A DNA stretch of 55,337 nt, from the NCBI GenBank assembly GCA_025458025.1, contig JALOTF010000005.1, positions 1 to 55,337 of the forward strand, written 5' to 3'. Shown here piece after piece: positions 46,740-55,337 of the stretch. The notes beneath the pieces are model-generated. The model made no database searches. It worked only from the letters and a program-made list of their open reading frames with translations, and was not told where the DNA came from. Made by a program: the position numbers and the translations under genes. Position 1 is the stretch's first letter, and every line of letters begins with the position of its first letter. Source of the DNA: Beijerinckiaceae bacterium. Lineage in GTDB: Bacteria > Pseudomonadota > Alphaproteobacteria > Rhizobiales > Beijerinckiaceae.

Positions 46740-47930
46740 ATGGCGGATCGCAAGGCGGCGCTGATCATCGTTGCGGCCGGGCAAGGGACCCGCCTCGGCG
46801 GTGCGCCCAAGCAATATCGCCATCTCGGCGGCAAGCCGGTTCTGTCGCATCTCCTCGCGCGTGCCGCCGCGATTCCCGCCATCGCGCCGATCATCACGGT
46901 GACCCATCCCGATCATGGGCAGCCCTACGCCGAAGCGCTTGCGGCATCCGGCCTCACAAGCGACCGCGCCTTCCGTGCGCCGGGGGGAGCGTCGCGGCAG
47001 GCCTCCGTGCGCAATGGCCTCGAATTCCTCGCGGCGGCGGATTTCCCCGCTGATGGCATCGTGCTGATCCATGATGCCGCGCGCCCCTTCCTCAGCGAAG
47101 TGGTGGTGCTCCGTGCGATCCTCGCGGCGCAGGCCGCAGGTGCGGCCCTTCCCGTGCTGCCCTTGGTGGATACGGTGGCCGAGATCGATGCTGCCGGCGG
47201 GCTCGTCAGCAATCCGGATCGCGCAAAGCTGCGCTCCGTGCAGACCCCGCAAGCCTTCCGTTTCGGGCCGATCCTCGCGGCGCATCGCGCGATGGCCGAG
47301 GCGGGCCGCGAGGATTTCACCGATGATGCCGGGCTGATCGCGGCGACAGGCCAGCGCATCGCGACATTCGAGGGCGATGCCAACCTCTTCAAGATCACGC
47401 TGGAGGCCGATCTCACCCGCGCCGAGATGCATCTTGGCGCGAAGGCCCCGATCATCCGCACCGGCCTCGGCTATGATGTCCATGCCTTCACTGATGGCGA
47501 TTTCGTGACGCTCGGCGGCGTGGCGATCCCGCATGATCGCGCCTTGCTCGGCCATTCCGATGCCGATCCCCTCATGCATGCGATCACTGACGCCCTGCTC
47601 GGCACGATTGGCGATGGCGATATTGGCCAGCATTTTCCGCCATCTGATCCGCGCTGGCGGGGCGCGCCGTCGCGGCTGTTCCTCGCGGATGCGCGGGCAA
47701 GGGTTGAGGCGCGTGGCGGGCGCATTCTCAATGTCGATGGCACGCTGATCTGCGAAGCACCGAAGGTTGGCCCGCATCGCCCGGCCATCGCCACGCTCAT
47801 CGCGGAGGTTCTCGGCCTGGCGGTTGATGCCGTGGGCGTCAAGGCGACCACCAACGAGAAGCTGGGCTTTGCCGGTCGCCGCGAGGGCATTGCGGCGATG
47901 GCGGTTGCCACGGTCGCCTTTTCGGGCTGA
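46740..47930 (+). CDS. ispDF: Bifunctional IspDF (MEP pathway of isoprenoid synthesis)
   Basis: A 396-residue fusion. IspD half (1-230): ALIIVAAGQGTRLGGAPKQY and LIHDAARPFLS form the CTP-binding site of 2-C-methylerythritol 4-phosphate cytidylyltransferase. IspF half (from about 238): RTGLGYDVHAF, GHSDADPLMHAITDALLG and KATTNEKLGFAGRREGIAA are the zinc-binding and active-site motifs of the cyclodiphosphate synthase. The fusion skips IspE between the two steps, as in many alphaproteobacteria. A GAGGGGGG site precedes the ATG. Confidence 0.97.
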   Translation: MADRKAALIIVAAGQGTRLGGAPKQYRHLGGKPVLSHLLARAAAIPAIAPIITVTHPDHGQPYAEALAASGLTSDRAFRAPGGASRQASVRNGLEFLAAADFPADGIVLIHDAARPFLSEVVVLRAILAAQAAGAALPVLPLVDTVAEIDAAGGLVSNPDRAKLRSVQTPQAFRFGPILAAHRAMAEAGREDFTDDAGLIAATGQRIATFEGDANLFKITLEADLTRAEMHLGAKAPIIRTGLGYDVHAFTDGDFVTLGGVAIPHDRALLGHSDADPLMHAITDALLGTIGDGDIGQHFPPSDPRWRGAPSRLFLADARARVEARGGRILNVDGTLICEAPKVGPHRPAIATLIAEVLGLAVDAVGVKATTNEKLGFAGRREGIAAMAVATVAFSG

Positions 47931-47940
47931 AATCCGGGGC

Positions 47941-48459
47941 ATGACACGCCCCCTCTCCCTCCCTGCCCTGTCGCGCGCCGTGCTGGCCAAGGCCCGCGAG
48001 GTGGGCCTCACTATCGCCACGGCCGAGAGCTGCACTGGCGGCATGGTGATGGTCAATCTCACGGCCATTGCCGGCTCGTCGGATGTGGTGGATCGCGGCT
48101 TCGTCACCTATTCCAATGCCGCGAAGGCCGCGATGCTCGGCGTGCCGATGCCGCTGATCGAGCGCGTCGGCGCTGTTTCGGCGGAAGTCGCGGCTGCGAT
48201 GGCCGAGGGCGCGCTGAAGGCTTCGGGTGCCGGGCTCGCAGTGGCGATCACTGGAATTGCCGGGCCGGGCGGCGGCTCAGCCGCGAAGCCCGTGGGCCTC
48301 GTGCATCTCGCAGCGGTCTCGCGCTTCGGCGATGTGAACCGCATAGAGCGGCGTTACGACCCCGCCTTGGGCCGCGCGGGCATCCGTCGCGCCGCGACGC
48401 AGGATGCCCTGACGATGCTGCTCGATCTCGCGCAGCGTGCGGGCACTCAGCCCACGTAA
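47941..48459 (+). CDS. pncC: CinA-type nicotinamide-nucleotide amidohydrolase
   Basis: A 172-residue single-domain CinA C-terminal protein. The active-site stretch is TAESCTGGMVMVNLTAIAGS, followed by VDRGFVTYSNAAKAAMLGVP and ITGIAGPGGGSAAKPVG. It deamidates NMN to nicotinate mononucleotide in the pyridine-nucleotide salvage cycle. The ATG at 47941 starts at the domain; it follows ispDF by 10 nt. Its last 13 nt overlap the end of the convergent spermidine-synthase-like gene. Confidence 0.93.
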   Translation: MTRPLSLPALSRAVLAKAREVGLTIATAESCTGGMVMVNLTAIAGSSDVVDRGFVTYSNAAKAAMLGVPMPLIERVGAVSAEVAAAMAEGALKASGAGLAVAITGIAGPGGGSAAKPVGLVHLAAVSRFGDVNRIERRYDPALGRAGIRRAATQDALTMLLDLAQRAGTQPT

Positions 48460-50696
48460 CGCCGCCACAGCGCGGTGACGATGTTCGAGAAATCGTCCGT
48501 CCACGGCACCACCTTGCGGTCGGTCAGCGGTCGCCAGCCTTCCATCTTGTCGAGCGGGGCGAGGCTCGCTTCCTCGCGTGCGAGCGTGACGACTACCGAG
48601 CCCACCGGATCGTCGTAGCTCGAGCCCTTGCCGCCGGTGAGGTTCTTGATGCGGGCGTGAATGCTGAGATCCCGCGCGAGGGCTGCAACCACGCTTTCGA
48701 GTTCGAGATGGCGGTTGGAAATGTGCAGGGCGAGCAGGCCGCCCGGTGCGAGCTTCTCCAGATAGAGCGCCATCGCCTCGCGCGTCAGAAGATGAACTGG
48801 GATCGAATCCGAGGAGAACGCATCGATCAGAAGGTTGTCGAAGGCTGTTTTCGGCTCCTTCGCCATGGTCAGGCGTGCATCGCCGAGAACGATGCGGGTC
48901 TTCGGCGCGCAATCCGAGAGGAAGCGGAAGAGCGTGCGATCCTGTGCGATCTTCACCACCAGCGGGTCGATTTCGAAATAGGTCCAGTGGTCGGCATCCG
49001 TGCCGTTGCAGGAATGCGCGCCCGCGCCGAGTCCGACCACGGCCAGCCGCCGCCCTTCCGGGCGCTCAGGCGTGGCGCGCAGGCTGTCGGCGATCGGCGA
49101 TTGCGGGTGGTAATAGGTCAGCGGCTTGGGGCGGCCCGTCACCGGTGTGCCATCGGCGTTCTTGATCCGGATCGCGCCATGCACGGTGGTGCCGTGGCTG
49201 AGGATGCGGAACTGCCCGGCCTCCTGCGTCTCCACCTTGTGGACGCCGAAGAATGAGCGCTCATAGATGCGACCGCCCTGCGCACGCTGGAGAAGATCGA
49301 GCGTCGCGAAGAGCACCACCAGCATCGCCGCGACCACGAGCGGGAAGCGGTAGAGCATCAGGGTTCCCGCCGCGATGACGAGGAAGCCGATATAGATCGC
49401 AGGCGTCGGCTCCTGCCCCGCGCCAAGCAAATGGCTCGACAGGGCGAAGTAAACCAGCACCCCCGCAAGCAGGATCGGGCCGGCAATTGTCGCGATGCGC
49501 TTCCAGCCCGCCTGCCAAACCTGCGGCAGCGCGACAACCGAGAGCACCGCGAGAATGGGGTATTCCAGCACGCGGTTGAAGACGGCCGGCGCGAACAGCC
49601 CGCAGAACAGGCCGCCGAGCACACCGCCCACGCTCATCCAGAGATAGAATTCGGTCAGGCGATCAGCCGCCGGGCGGATCTGGTAGAGCTGGTGATGGCA
49701 GACCAGTGTCGCCACGAAGAAGAAGCCGACATGCACCGCGAGCACGACCACGAACATGTGCGTGCCGAAATAGCTGAACACCACAAGGCTCGCCGCGAGG
49801 ATCGGCAGGATGCGCGAGACAAAGCCCATCGGCACCAGCGGTGTCTCGCGGAACAGAAGCACGAAAGTCAGCAGGAAGAGCGCCAGCGGGATCACCCAGA
49901 GGAAGGGTGCCGCAGCCACATCGGTCGAGATATGGGCGGTCACCGCGACCATCAGCCCCGAGGGAATGAAGGCGAAAGCCACCCAGGCGAAGATGCGCGA
50001 TAGGGCGGGGCGCGGCGAGGTCGCATGCACGCGGGGTGTTGCGGCTTCCAGCGCCCCTCCCCGCAATTGCAGCGCGGAAGCGCCGATGAACGCGATGAGC
50101 AGCGCAAAGCCGAGGGCCCAGCCCTGCGCCTGCATCTTCACAGAGAAAAGCGGCTCGAACAGGATCGGATAGAGCAGCAGAGCCGCGAAAGAGCCGAGAT
50201 TCGACGCGCCGTAGAGGAAATACGGGTCCTGCGCATGGGCGTGTCCCGAGCGCGAGAACCAGGCCTGCAGCAGCGGGCCATTGCCAGCCACCGCGAAGAA
50301 CGGCAGGCCGACCGACAGCATGAACACGCCGATGAGCCAGAAGGCCTGCCCATCCGCCGGCGGCGCGCCGAGGCGGTCGCTCACGGCGATCGGCAGCGCG
50401 ACCAGCGTCACCAGCAGCAGCGCGATGTGCACCAGCGCGGAGTTGCGCGTGGACAGCCGCGTCGTCGAAAGATGCGCATAGCCATAGCCCGCGAGCAGCA
50501 GGGCCTGGAACACCACCATTGCAATGGACCATACGGCAGGCGAGCCGCCGAGATGCGGCAGCACCATCTTTGTGAACATCGGCTGGATGAAGAAGAGCAG
50601 AAAGGCCGATGTGAAAATCGCCAGCGTGAAGGTGGCCAGCAAAGCCGCCCCACGCGAGCCGTGCCGGTGTTCCGCCATATCGTTCATCAAGGCCAT
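48447..50696 (-). CDS. Membrane protein fused to a spermidine-synthase-like domain
   Basis: A 749-residue protein. The N-terminal 430 or so residues hold about twelve to fourteen membrane helices (LLATFTLAIFTSAFLLFFIQ at the start). The C-terminal part is a Rossmann methyltransferase/spermidine-synthase fold: LAVVGLGAGAHSC (SAM-binding loop), YFEIDPLV and LLIDAFSSDSIPVHLLTREA. These fused MFS-spermidine synthase-like proteins are widespread but poorly characterised, and true aminopropyltransferase activity is doubtful because the motif after the glycine loop differs from SpeE. The ATG has a GAGG site. It converges on pncC with a 13-nt overlap. Confidence 0.85.
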   Translation of the reverse strand: MALMNDMAEHRHGSRGAALLATFTLAIFTSAFLLFFIQPMFTKMVLPHLGGSPAVWSIAMVVFQALLLAGYGYAHLSTTRLSTRNSALVHIALLLVTLVALPIAVSDRLGAPPADGQAFWLIGVFMLSVGLPFFAVAGNGPLLQAWFSRSGHAHAQDPYFLYGASNLGSFAALLLYPILFEPLFSVKMQAQGWALGFALLIAFIGASALQLRGGALEAATPRVHATSPRPALSRIFAWVAFAFIPSGLMVAVTAHISTDVAAAPFLWVIPLALFLLTFVLLFRETPLVPMGFVSRILPILAASLVVFSYFGTHMFVVVLAVHVGFFFVATLVCHHQLYQIRPAADRLTEFYLWMSVGGVLGGLFCGLFAPAVFNRVLEYPILAVLSVVALPQVWQAGWKRIATIAGPILLAGVLVYFALSSHLLGAGQEPTPAIYIGFLVIAAGTLMLYRFPLVVAAMLVVLFATLDLLQRAQGGRIYERSFFGVHKVETQEAGQFRILSHGTTVHGAIRIKNADGTPVTGRPKPLTYYHPQSPIADSLRATPERPEGRRLAVVGLGAGAHSCNGTDADHWTYFEIDPLVVKIAQDRTLFRFLSDCAPKTRIVLGDARLTMAKEPKTAFDNLLIDAFSSDSIPVHLLTREAMALYLEKLAPGGLLALHISNRHLELESVVAALARDLSIHARIKNLTGGKGSSYDDPVGSVVVTLAREEASLAPLDKMEGWRPLTDRKVVPWTDDFSNIVTALWRRYVG

Positions 50697-50791
50697 GTCC
50701 TCGTCCCCTTGTTGCGGCGGACGATGACGGGAAGGCGCGAAAATCGCGTTAAATGCGGTTGGCGGTTGAAAGCGTGGTTAGGCTTTCGTTG

Positions 50792-51322
50792 TCAGGCGCG
50801 GGGCGCACGGCGCGCCAGCACATCGGCCCGGGCTTCGAAAGCCTCGGCCATCTTTCGGAACACGGTTTCGAACACCGCGCCCACGAGCATCTGGAAGGTG
50901 CGGCTCTTGAACTCGTAATCAATGAAAAACTGGACGCGGCAACCGACAGGCGAAGGATCGGCAAGCGAAGTGGTTGCCGGTTCGCGTGAAGCCGAGCCAA
51001 GACTGTCGGCAGCAAGAAACGTCCAGCGGTTTTCGAGGTGCCGGAACGGTCCGTCGATATAGCTCACGAGGATGCGCGGAGGGCTCGCCTCCCCGCCCCG
51101 ATCCAGCACCACGCGCGTGGTGAAGACCTCGCGGATCATCTTGTAGCCGATGGCCATATCGGCCGTGAGCACCTCGCGTCCCGCTTCATCCGTGTTGCGA
51201 CGACGGATGGCGAGGCTCGTGCACATTGGCACGAATTCGGGATAGCGCTCGATATCCGCGACGAGATCGAACATCGTCTGCGGCGCGTGGCGCACAAGGC
51301 GGGTGGTTTCAAAGCGGGGCAT
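50792..51322 (-). CDS. RatA/COQ10-like START-domain protein
   Basis: A 176-residue polyketide-cyclase/START fold protein (PF03364). FETTRLVRHAPQTMFDLVAD, YPEFVPMC and FIDYEFKSRTFQMLVGAVFE are family motifs shared by coenzyme Q-binding COQ10 and the RatA ribosome-association factor. In alphaproteobacteria this gene typically follows lipA, as here (1-nt overlap with its stop), and a quinone-related role is favoured. Confidence 0.88.
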   Translation of the reverse strand: MPRFETTRLVRHAPQTMFDLVADIERYPEFVPMCTSLAIRRRNTDEAGREVLTADMAIGYKMIREVFTTRVVLDRGGEASPPRILVSYIDGPFRHLENRWTFLAADSLGSASREPATTSLADPSPVGCRVQFFIDYEFKSRTFQMLVGAVFETVFRKMAEAFEARADVLARRAPRA

Positions 51323-52296
51323 CAGCCGCGCGCTTTGGCCTCGCGCGCCGCCTTCAGACGCGCGAAATCCTCGCCCGCATGGTGGGAGGAGCGCGTGAGC
51401 GGGCTCGAGGAGACCATCAGGAAGCCCTTGGTATAGGCGATGGTCTCGTAGGCCTTGAACTCGTCCGGCGTCACGAACTTGATGATGGGGTGATGCTTCT
51501 TCGAGGGCTGGAGATATTGCCCGATGGTGATGAAATCGACCTCCGCCGAGCGCAGGTCGTCCATCAGCTGCAACACCTCGTTCCGTTCCTCTCCGAGGCC
51601 GACCATGATGCCGGATTTGGTGAAGATGGTGGGGTCCAGTTCCTTTACCTGCTGGAGCAGGCGGATGGAATGGAAATAGCGCGCGCCGGGGCGAACCTTG
51701 AGGTAGTTCGAGGGCACGGTTTCAAGGTTATGATTGAACACGTCGGGGCGCGCCTTCACCACCACTTCCAGCGCACCGGGTTTCCTCAGGAAATCCGGCG
51801 TCAGGATTTCAATCGTGGTCTTCGGCGAGGCCTTGCGGATGGCGCGGATGGTCTGCGCGAAATGCTCCGCGCCGCCATCATCGAGGTCATCGCGATCCAC
51901 CGAGGTGATCACCACATGCTCCAGCCCGAGCTTGGCGGTGGCGGTGGCGACGTAATCCGGCTCGTTGGGGTCGAGCGGCTGCGGCATGCCGGTCTTCACG
52001 TTGCAGAAGGCGCAGGCCCGCGTGCAGGTGTCGCCCATGATCATGAAGGTCGCGTGCTTCTTCTCCCAGCACTCACCGATATTGGGGCAGCCCGCCTCCT
52101 CGCACACCGTGACGAGGCCGTTCTCCTTCACGATGTTATGCGTCTCTTTCCAGCCGGGCGAGCCGGGCGCCTTCACGCGGATCCAGTCCGGCTTGCGCTG
52201 GATGGGATTATCCGGCCGATGCGCTTTCTCCGGGTGGCGCGCGGTGCCATCCGATTTCTTGCGCGGATCGTTGTTCAGAAGGTCGATCGTGGCCAT
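51322..52296 (-). CDS. lipA: Lipoyl synthase LipA
   Basis: A 324-residue radical-SAM enzyme inserting sulfur into octanoyl-protein. The auxiliary cluster motif [12 protein letters not shown] and the radical-SAM motif CTRACAFC are both present, as is [13 protein letters not shown]. The C-terminal [10 protein letters not shown] supplies the conserved Ser ligand. The length is normal. It lies near lpdA, whose partner enzyme complexes carry the lipoyl group. Confidence 0.97.
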   Translation of the reverse strand: MATIDLLNNDPRKKSDGTARHPEKAHRPDNPIQRKPDWIRVKAPGSPGWKETHNIVKENGLVTVCEEAGCPNIGECWEKKHATFMIMGDTCTRACAFCNVKTGMPQPLDPNEPDYVATATAKLGLEHVVITSVDRDDLDDGGAEHFAQTIRAIRKASPKTTIEILTPDFLRKPGALEVVVKARPDVFNHNLETVPSNYLKVRPGARYFHSIRLLQQVKELDPTIFTKSGIMVGLGEERNEVLQLMDDLRSAEVDFITIGQYLQPSKKHHPIIKFVTPDEFKAYETIAYTKGFLMVSSSPLTRSSHHAGEDFARLKAAREAKARG

Positions 52297-52382
52297 GCGG
52301 TCCCCGTCTGGCTTTGAATGCGCTCAATTAGGGCCGGGCACAGGCGGAAACAAGCGTCGCTTTCAGCATGGCCCGCTTGCAT

Positions 52383-52628
52383 TCACCGCCCGAGAAAACG
52401 CCCGACGATGATCACGACGACACCACCGAACACCGCGGCGAGGAAACTCGTGATGAACGGCCCGCCGACCCAGATACCTACGGCCCCGAAAATCCAGTGC
52501 CCCACCAGCGCGCCGACAAGCCCGATGATGAGGTTGCGGATGATACCGCCGGTGCCCCCGACGATCTTTGTCGCGAGCCAGCCGGCGATGAGGCCAAGGA
52601 GAAGGGTCGTGAGAAGAGGATAGCCCAT
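52383..52628 (-). CDS. GlsB/YeaQ/YmgE family small membrane protein
   Basis: An 81-residue protein almost wholly made of three membrane helices, with the Gly-rich family pattern GLIAGWLATKIVGGTGGIIRN and VGALVGHWIF. It belongs to the transglycosylase-associated/GlsB family (PF04226), linked to envelope stress. It stands between lipA and a small secreted protein. No precise function is known. Confidence 0.9.
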   Translation of the reverse strand: MGYPLLTTLLLGLIAGWLATKIVGGTGGIIRNLIIGLVGALVGHWIFGAVGIWVGGPFITSFLAAVFGGVVVIIVGRFLGR

Positions 52629-52644
52629 CTTGTATTCTCCCGCG

Positions 52645-52959
52645 TCAGGGTGCGCTGGGTTCAGCGATTTCCGTTTTGCCCGTCTTCTTGTCGTAGAGGC
52701 AATAGACCGTGGCGGCAGCGTTCTGCATATGCGGCTGCGGATAACGGCCGTTCACCACGCGCACCACTACGGCCTCGAAATCGAGCACCACGTTGGATTT
52801 AGCCTGTTTCAGACCGGAGGCTTTGAGGCAGGTGGCTTCCGATTTCTTCCATAATTCCGCCCACGCATCCGGGCTGGAGGCGAAGGTGGGGCTGGCAAGG
52901 CCAATTATGGCCATGAGCGTCGTGACGGAGAGGGTGCGACGGATGGTTCGGTTAGACAT
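52645..52959 (-). CDS. Small secreted hypothetical protein
   Basis: A 104-residue protein with a signal peptide (MSNRTIRRTLSVTTLMAIIG, ending TFAS near residue 28). Two Cys (ATCLKASGL and VYCLYDKKTG) may form a disulfide. VLDFEAVVVRVVNGRYPQPH is a likely core strand region. I do not recognise the family. It lies 16 nt before the GlsB-like gene. The ATG at 52959 was chosen over an earlier in-frame ATG (53016) because it starts the signal peptide. Confidence 0.75.
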   Translation of the reverse strand: MSNRTIRRTLSVTTLMAIIGLASPTFASSPDAWAELWKKSEATCLKASGLKQAKSNVVLDFEAVVVRVVNGRYPQPHMQNAAATVYCLYDKKTGKTEIAEPSAP

Positions 52960-53050
52960 GGCTTGCTCCGGCTTGAAGGGCCAGCTGACCCGCAGGCCGC
53001 CGACCATTTCGCGCATTTAAACCAATTCCGGCTGAACGAGCGCTGAGCGC

Positions 53051-54490
53051 TCACGCATTCAGCGCCCGCCCGTAAGCATCCAGCACGCTTTCCTTCATCA
53101 TCTCGGAGAGCGTCGGGTGCGGGAAGATCGTGTGCATCAGGTCTTCCTCGGTGGTCTCGAGGTTCATCGCGACCACATAGCCCTGGATCAGCTCGGTGAC
53201 TTCCGCGCCCACCATATGCGCGCCGAGGAGCTGGCCGGTCTTTTTGTCGAAGATGGTCTTGATGAGCCCGTTGTCCTCGCCGAGCGCGATGGCCTTGCCA
53301 TTCGCGCCAAAGGAGAAGCGGCCCACGCGGATATCGTAGCCTGCTTCCTTGGCCTTGGCCTCGGTGAGGCCCACGCTCGCCACCTGCGGGTGGCAATAGG
53401 TGCAGCCCGGAATCTTGCGCTTGTCCATGGGGTGAACATGCAGGCCCTTGATGTGCTCGATGCAGATCACGCCCTCATGCTCGGCCTTGTGGGCGAGCAT
53501 CGGCGGGCCGGCGACGTCGCCAATGGCGTAGACGCCCGGCACATTGGTGCGGCCATAGCCATCGGTGACGATGCAGCCGCGATCGGTCTTGATGCCCAGA
53601 GACTCAAGGCCGAGATTTTCGATGTTCCCAACCACGCCGACGGCGGAGATCATCCGCTCGGCGGTGAGCGTCTGCTTTCCGCCCTTGTCGTCCTCGATAT
53701 GGGCGGTGACGGAATTCGCGCCCTTCTCGACCTTCGTCACCTTCGTGTTGGTGAGGATCTTCATTCCCTGCTTCTCGAAGGACTTGCGCGCGATGGCGGA
53801 GATCTCGGCATCTTCCACGGGCATCACCTGGCCCATGACCTCGACGACGGTCACATCCACGCCCATCGTGCGATAGAACGAGGCGAATTCGATTCCGATC
53901 GCGCCCGAGCCCATCACGATGAGGCTTTTCGGCATCGCCTGCGGCACCATCGCCTCGAAATAGGTCCAGATCAGCTTGCCATCGGGCTCCAGGCCCGGCA
54001 GCACGCGCGGACGCGCGCCGGTGGCCACAATGATGTGCTTCGCCGTGTAGGTGCCCGCGCCCTGAACGCCTTTCGGAATCGGGTTCTGCGGCTGCACGGC
54101 GGGCTTCTTCATCTCGGTGACGACAATCTCGCCGGGTTTCGAGAGCTTCGCCTCGCCCCAGATCACGTCAACCTTGTTCTTCTTCATGAGGAAGCCGACG
54201 CCGCCGTTTAGACGCTGCGACACACCGCGCGAGCGCTTCACGATCTCGGCCGTATCCGGCGTCATCGTGCCCTCGAGCTTCAGGCCGTAATTCTTGGCGT
54301 GGGTCGCGTAGTGGTAGATCTCGGCCGAGCGGAGCAGCGCTTTCGTGGGAATGCAGCCCCAGTTGAGGCAGATGCCGCCGAGATGCTCGCGCTCGACGAT
54401 GGCTGTCTTGAAGCCGAGCTGGGCGGCGCGGATCGCGGTGACATAGCCGCCCGGACCCGAGCCGATAATGATGACGTCATAGGCGGACAT
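53051..54490 (-). CDS. lpdA: Dihydrolipoyl dehydrogenase
   Basis: A 479-residue flavoprotein (E3) reoxidising dihydrolipoyl groups of 2-oxoacid dehydrogenases. FAD loop IIIGSGPGGYVTAIRAAQLG, redox disulfide C41-LNWG-C46, NAD loop MGSGAIGIEFAS, and the C-terminal catalytic HPTLSE are all present. A slightly longer substrate loop with basic residues (AVQPQNPIPKGVQGAG) is typical of pyruvate dehydrogenase-linked alphaproteobacterial E3. Pyruvate dehydrogenase genes are expected beyond the right edge. Confidence 0.97.
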   Translation of the reverse strand: MSAYDVIIIGSGPGGYVTAIRAAQLGFKTAIVEREHLGGICLNWGCIPTKALLRSAEIYHYATHAKNYGLKLEGTMTPDTAEIVKRSRGVSQRLNGGVGFLMKKNKVDVIWGEAKLSKPGEIVVTEMKKPAVQPQNPIPKGVQGAGTYTAKHIIVATGARPRVLPGLEPDGKLIWTYFEAMVPQAMPKSLIVMGSGAIGIEFASFYRTMGVDVTVVEVMGQVMPVEDAEISAIARKSFEKQGMKILTNTKVTKVEKGANSVTAHIEDDKGGKQTLTAERMISAVGVVGNIENLGLESLGIKTDRGCIVTDGYGRTNVPGVYAIGDVAGPPMLAHKAEHEGVICIEHIKGLHVHPMDKRKIPGCTYCHPQVASVGLTEAKAKEAGYDIRVGRFSFGANGKAIALGEDNGLIKTIFDKKTGQLLGAHMVGAEVTELIQGYVVAMNLETTEEDLMHTIFPHPTLSEMMKESVLDAYGRALNA

Positions 54491-54530
54491 GGCCTTCTTC
54501 CTTTCGTTCGGGCCATGTCCGCGAGCCGTT

Positions 54531-54770
54531 TCAGGCGGCGACGAGCATGGCGTAGATCTCGTCTTTCAGTTTCATGCGCTGCTTGCGCAGGCTATCCATG
54601 GCGAGGTCATCCATGGGCTCGACAAGCGTTTCGGCGCGATGCACAGCCCGGTTGATCTCGTGATATTTGTCCGCGAGCTTCGCGAAATGGGCGTTGCCTG
54701 TTTTCAGCGCCGTCATTTTCGAAGCGAATTCCGGGAATTCCTCGTTCAGTTCATGCGGGGTGTTGCTCAT
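54531..54770 (-). CDS. DUF465 (YdcH-like) protein
   Basis: A 79-residue, charged, helical protein with the DUF465 pattern: ALKTGNAHFAKLADKYHEIN near the middle and then LRKQRMKLKDEIYAML. Such proteins are small cytoplasmic helical hairpins of unknown function. It lies between the SGNH hydrolase gene and lpdA in the same direction. It is preceded by a GGAGGA site. Confidence 0.88.
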   Translation of the reverse strand: MSNTPHELNEEFPEFASKMTALKTGNAHFAKLADKYHEINRAVHRAETLVEPMDDLAMDSLRKQRMKLKDEIYAMLVAA

Positions 54771-54839
54771 CCCATCCTCCTTTTGGTTCGGGGTTGGATT
54801 GAGCCTGAACGTTGTGGTTCCGATCCTCCTTGATCGCGG

Positions 54840-55337
54840 TCAATGAGCGAGCAGATTGCGGACGATTGGCGCGAGACCCCGGCCAATCGCGGCGGTGTTC
54901 TCGGCATCGAGATGCACGCCGTCGATCGGCAGGGGCGAAGCAACCGCGCTCGCATCGAAAAAGCCGCAGCCCAGTTCCTTCGCCAGAGCGGCATAAAACC
55001 CGGCCATCTTCGCACTTTCCGCAATCGCCCCGGCAAACATGTCGGAATAGAAAGCGTCCGGCGTTTCAACGATGCGCGGCGGGGAAACCACCAGCACCTT
55101 TGAAGCGCCCTGCCCCGGCACCCGATGCGCATGGCGCTGCACGATCTCGATGCAGCGGCGCAGGCCGAGCATCGCGGCGGCAGCAGGCCCGGCGACAGCG
55201 GGTTTCAGATCATTCGTGCCGAGCGCGAGGATGACGAGATCAAGCGGCGCATGGGTGTAGAGCGCTGTGGGCAGGAACCGCGCGCCGTTGCGATCGCAAT
55301 CCGCGCAATCCTCGTCATAGGCCGTGGTGCGACCGCG
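54840..55337 (-). CDS. SGNH/GDSL-type hydrolase, C-terminal part (5' end outside window)
   Basis: The frame is open to the window edge, so the start lies beyond 55337. The visible 165 residues include LVILALGTNDLK (block III, GxND) and DGVHLD (block V, the Asp-His of the catalytic dyad). The block I Ser would lie outside the window. The protein is probably an esterase or lipase of unknown substrate. An internal ATG at 55172 is not the true start, since the domain continues upstream of it. Confidence 0.88.
   Translation of the reverse strand, partial: RGRTTAYDEDCADCDRNGARFLPTALYTHAPLDLVILALGTNDLKPAVAGPAAAAMLGLRRCIEIVQRHAHRVPGQGASKVLVVSPPRIVETPDAFYSDMFAGAIAESAKMAGFYAALAKELGCGFFDASAVASPLPIDGVHLDAENTAAIGRGLAPIVRNLLAH

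Overview
This 55.3-kb window is GC-rich and closely packed. Its content points to an alphaproteobacterium, most likely of the order Hyphomicrobiales (Rhizobiales): the dusB-ntrB-ntrC-ntrY-ntrX-hfq-hflX order, a fused ispDF gene, a full ccoNOQP-ccoGHIS set beside an FnrN-type regulator, and lpdA-lipA-coq10-cinA next to ispDF. The genus cannot be told from the sequence alone.

Layout. (1) 1-3919: the end of a nucleoside-type (BMP family) ABC importer operon with a clear terminator. (2) 4036-7598: a PepSY membrane protein, then a leftward overlapping set RidA-like / rimO / EamA exporter. (3) 7611-17014: a nitrogen-heterocycle type accessory cluster. An operon of a cytosine-deaminase-like amidohydrolase, an FAD-linked oxidase and a flavodoxin-fold reductase runs rightward. 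It faces a leftward operon of a paralogous FAD oxidase, a paralogous reductase and a creatininase-family amidohydrolase. Beside this lies a rightward NMT1/THI5-type ABC importer. All three transcription units have -24/-12 (sigma-54) promoter motifs, and two of them diverge from one intergenic region that carries two NtrC-like TGCA-N9-TGCA sites. (4) 17078-25980: the cbb3 oxidase genes ccoNOQP and assembly genes ccoGHIS (leftward), divergent from an fnrN-like regulator, with a perfect FNR box between. (5) 26053-29612: an aldehyde dehydrogenase, tRNA-Ser(UGA) with a duplicated 3' end, a small secreted protein and an RlpA protein. (6) 29702-37083: a housekeeping run: dacF-like, tmk, holB, metG, tatD, an MBL hydrolase, mazG. 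(7) 37084-46526 (leftward): hflX, hfq, ntrX, ntrY, ntrC, ntrB, dusB. (8) 46740-55337: ispDF and cinA/pncC rightward, then leftward a membrane-anchored spermidine-synthase-like protein, coq10/ratA-like, lipA, small proteins, lpdA, a DUF465 protein and a truncated SGNH hydrolase.

How it may work together. The NtrB/NtrC pair encoded here would activate sigma-54 promoters under nitrogen limitation, and the accessory cluster 7810-17014 carries the expected promoter architecture. The best reading is a nitrogen-scavenging system: the NMT1-type importer brings in a small nitrogen heterocycle, FAD oxidases and reductases modify it, and two metal-dependent amidohydrolases (cytosine-deaminase type and creatininase type) release amino or ring nitrogen. 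The substrate is unknown and this pathway is inference. No CRISPR array, transposase, integrase or rRNA gene was seen.
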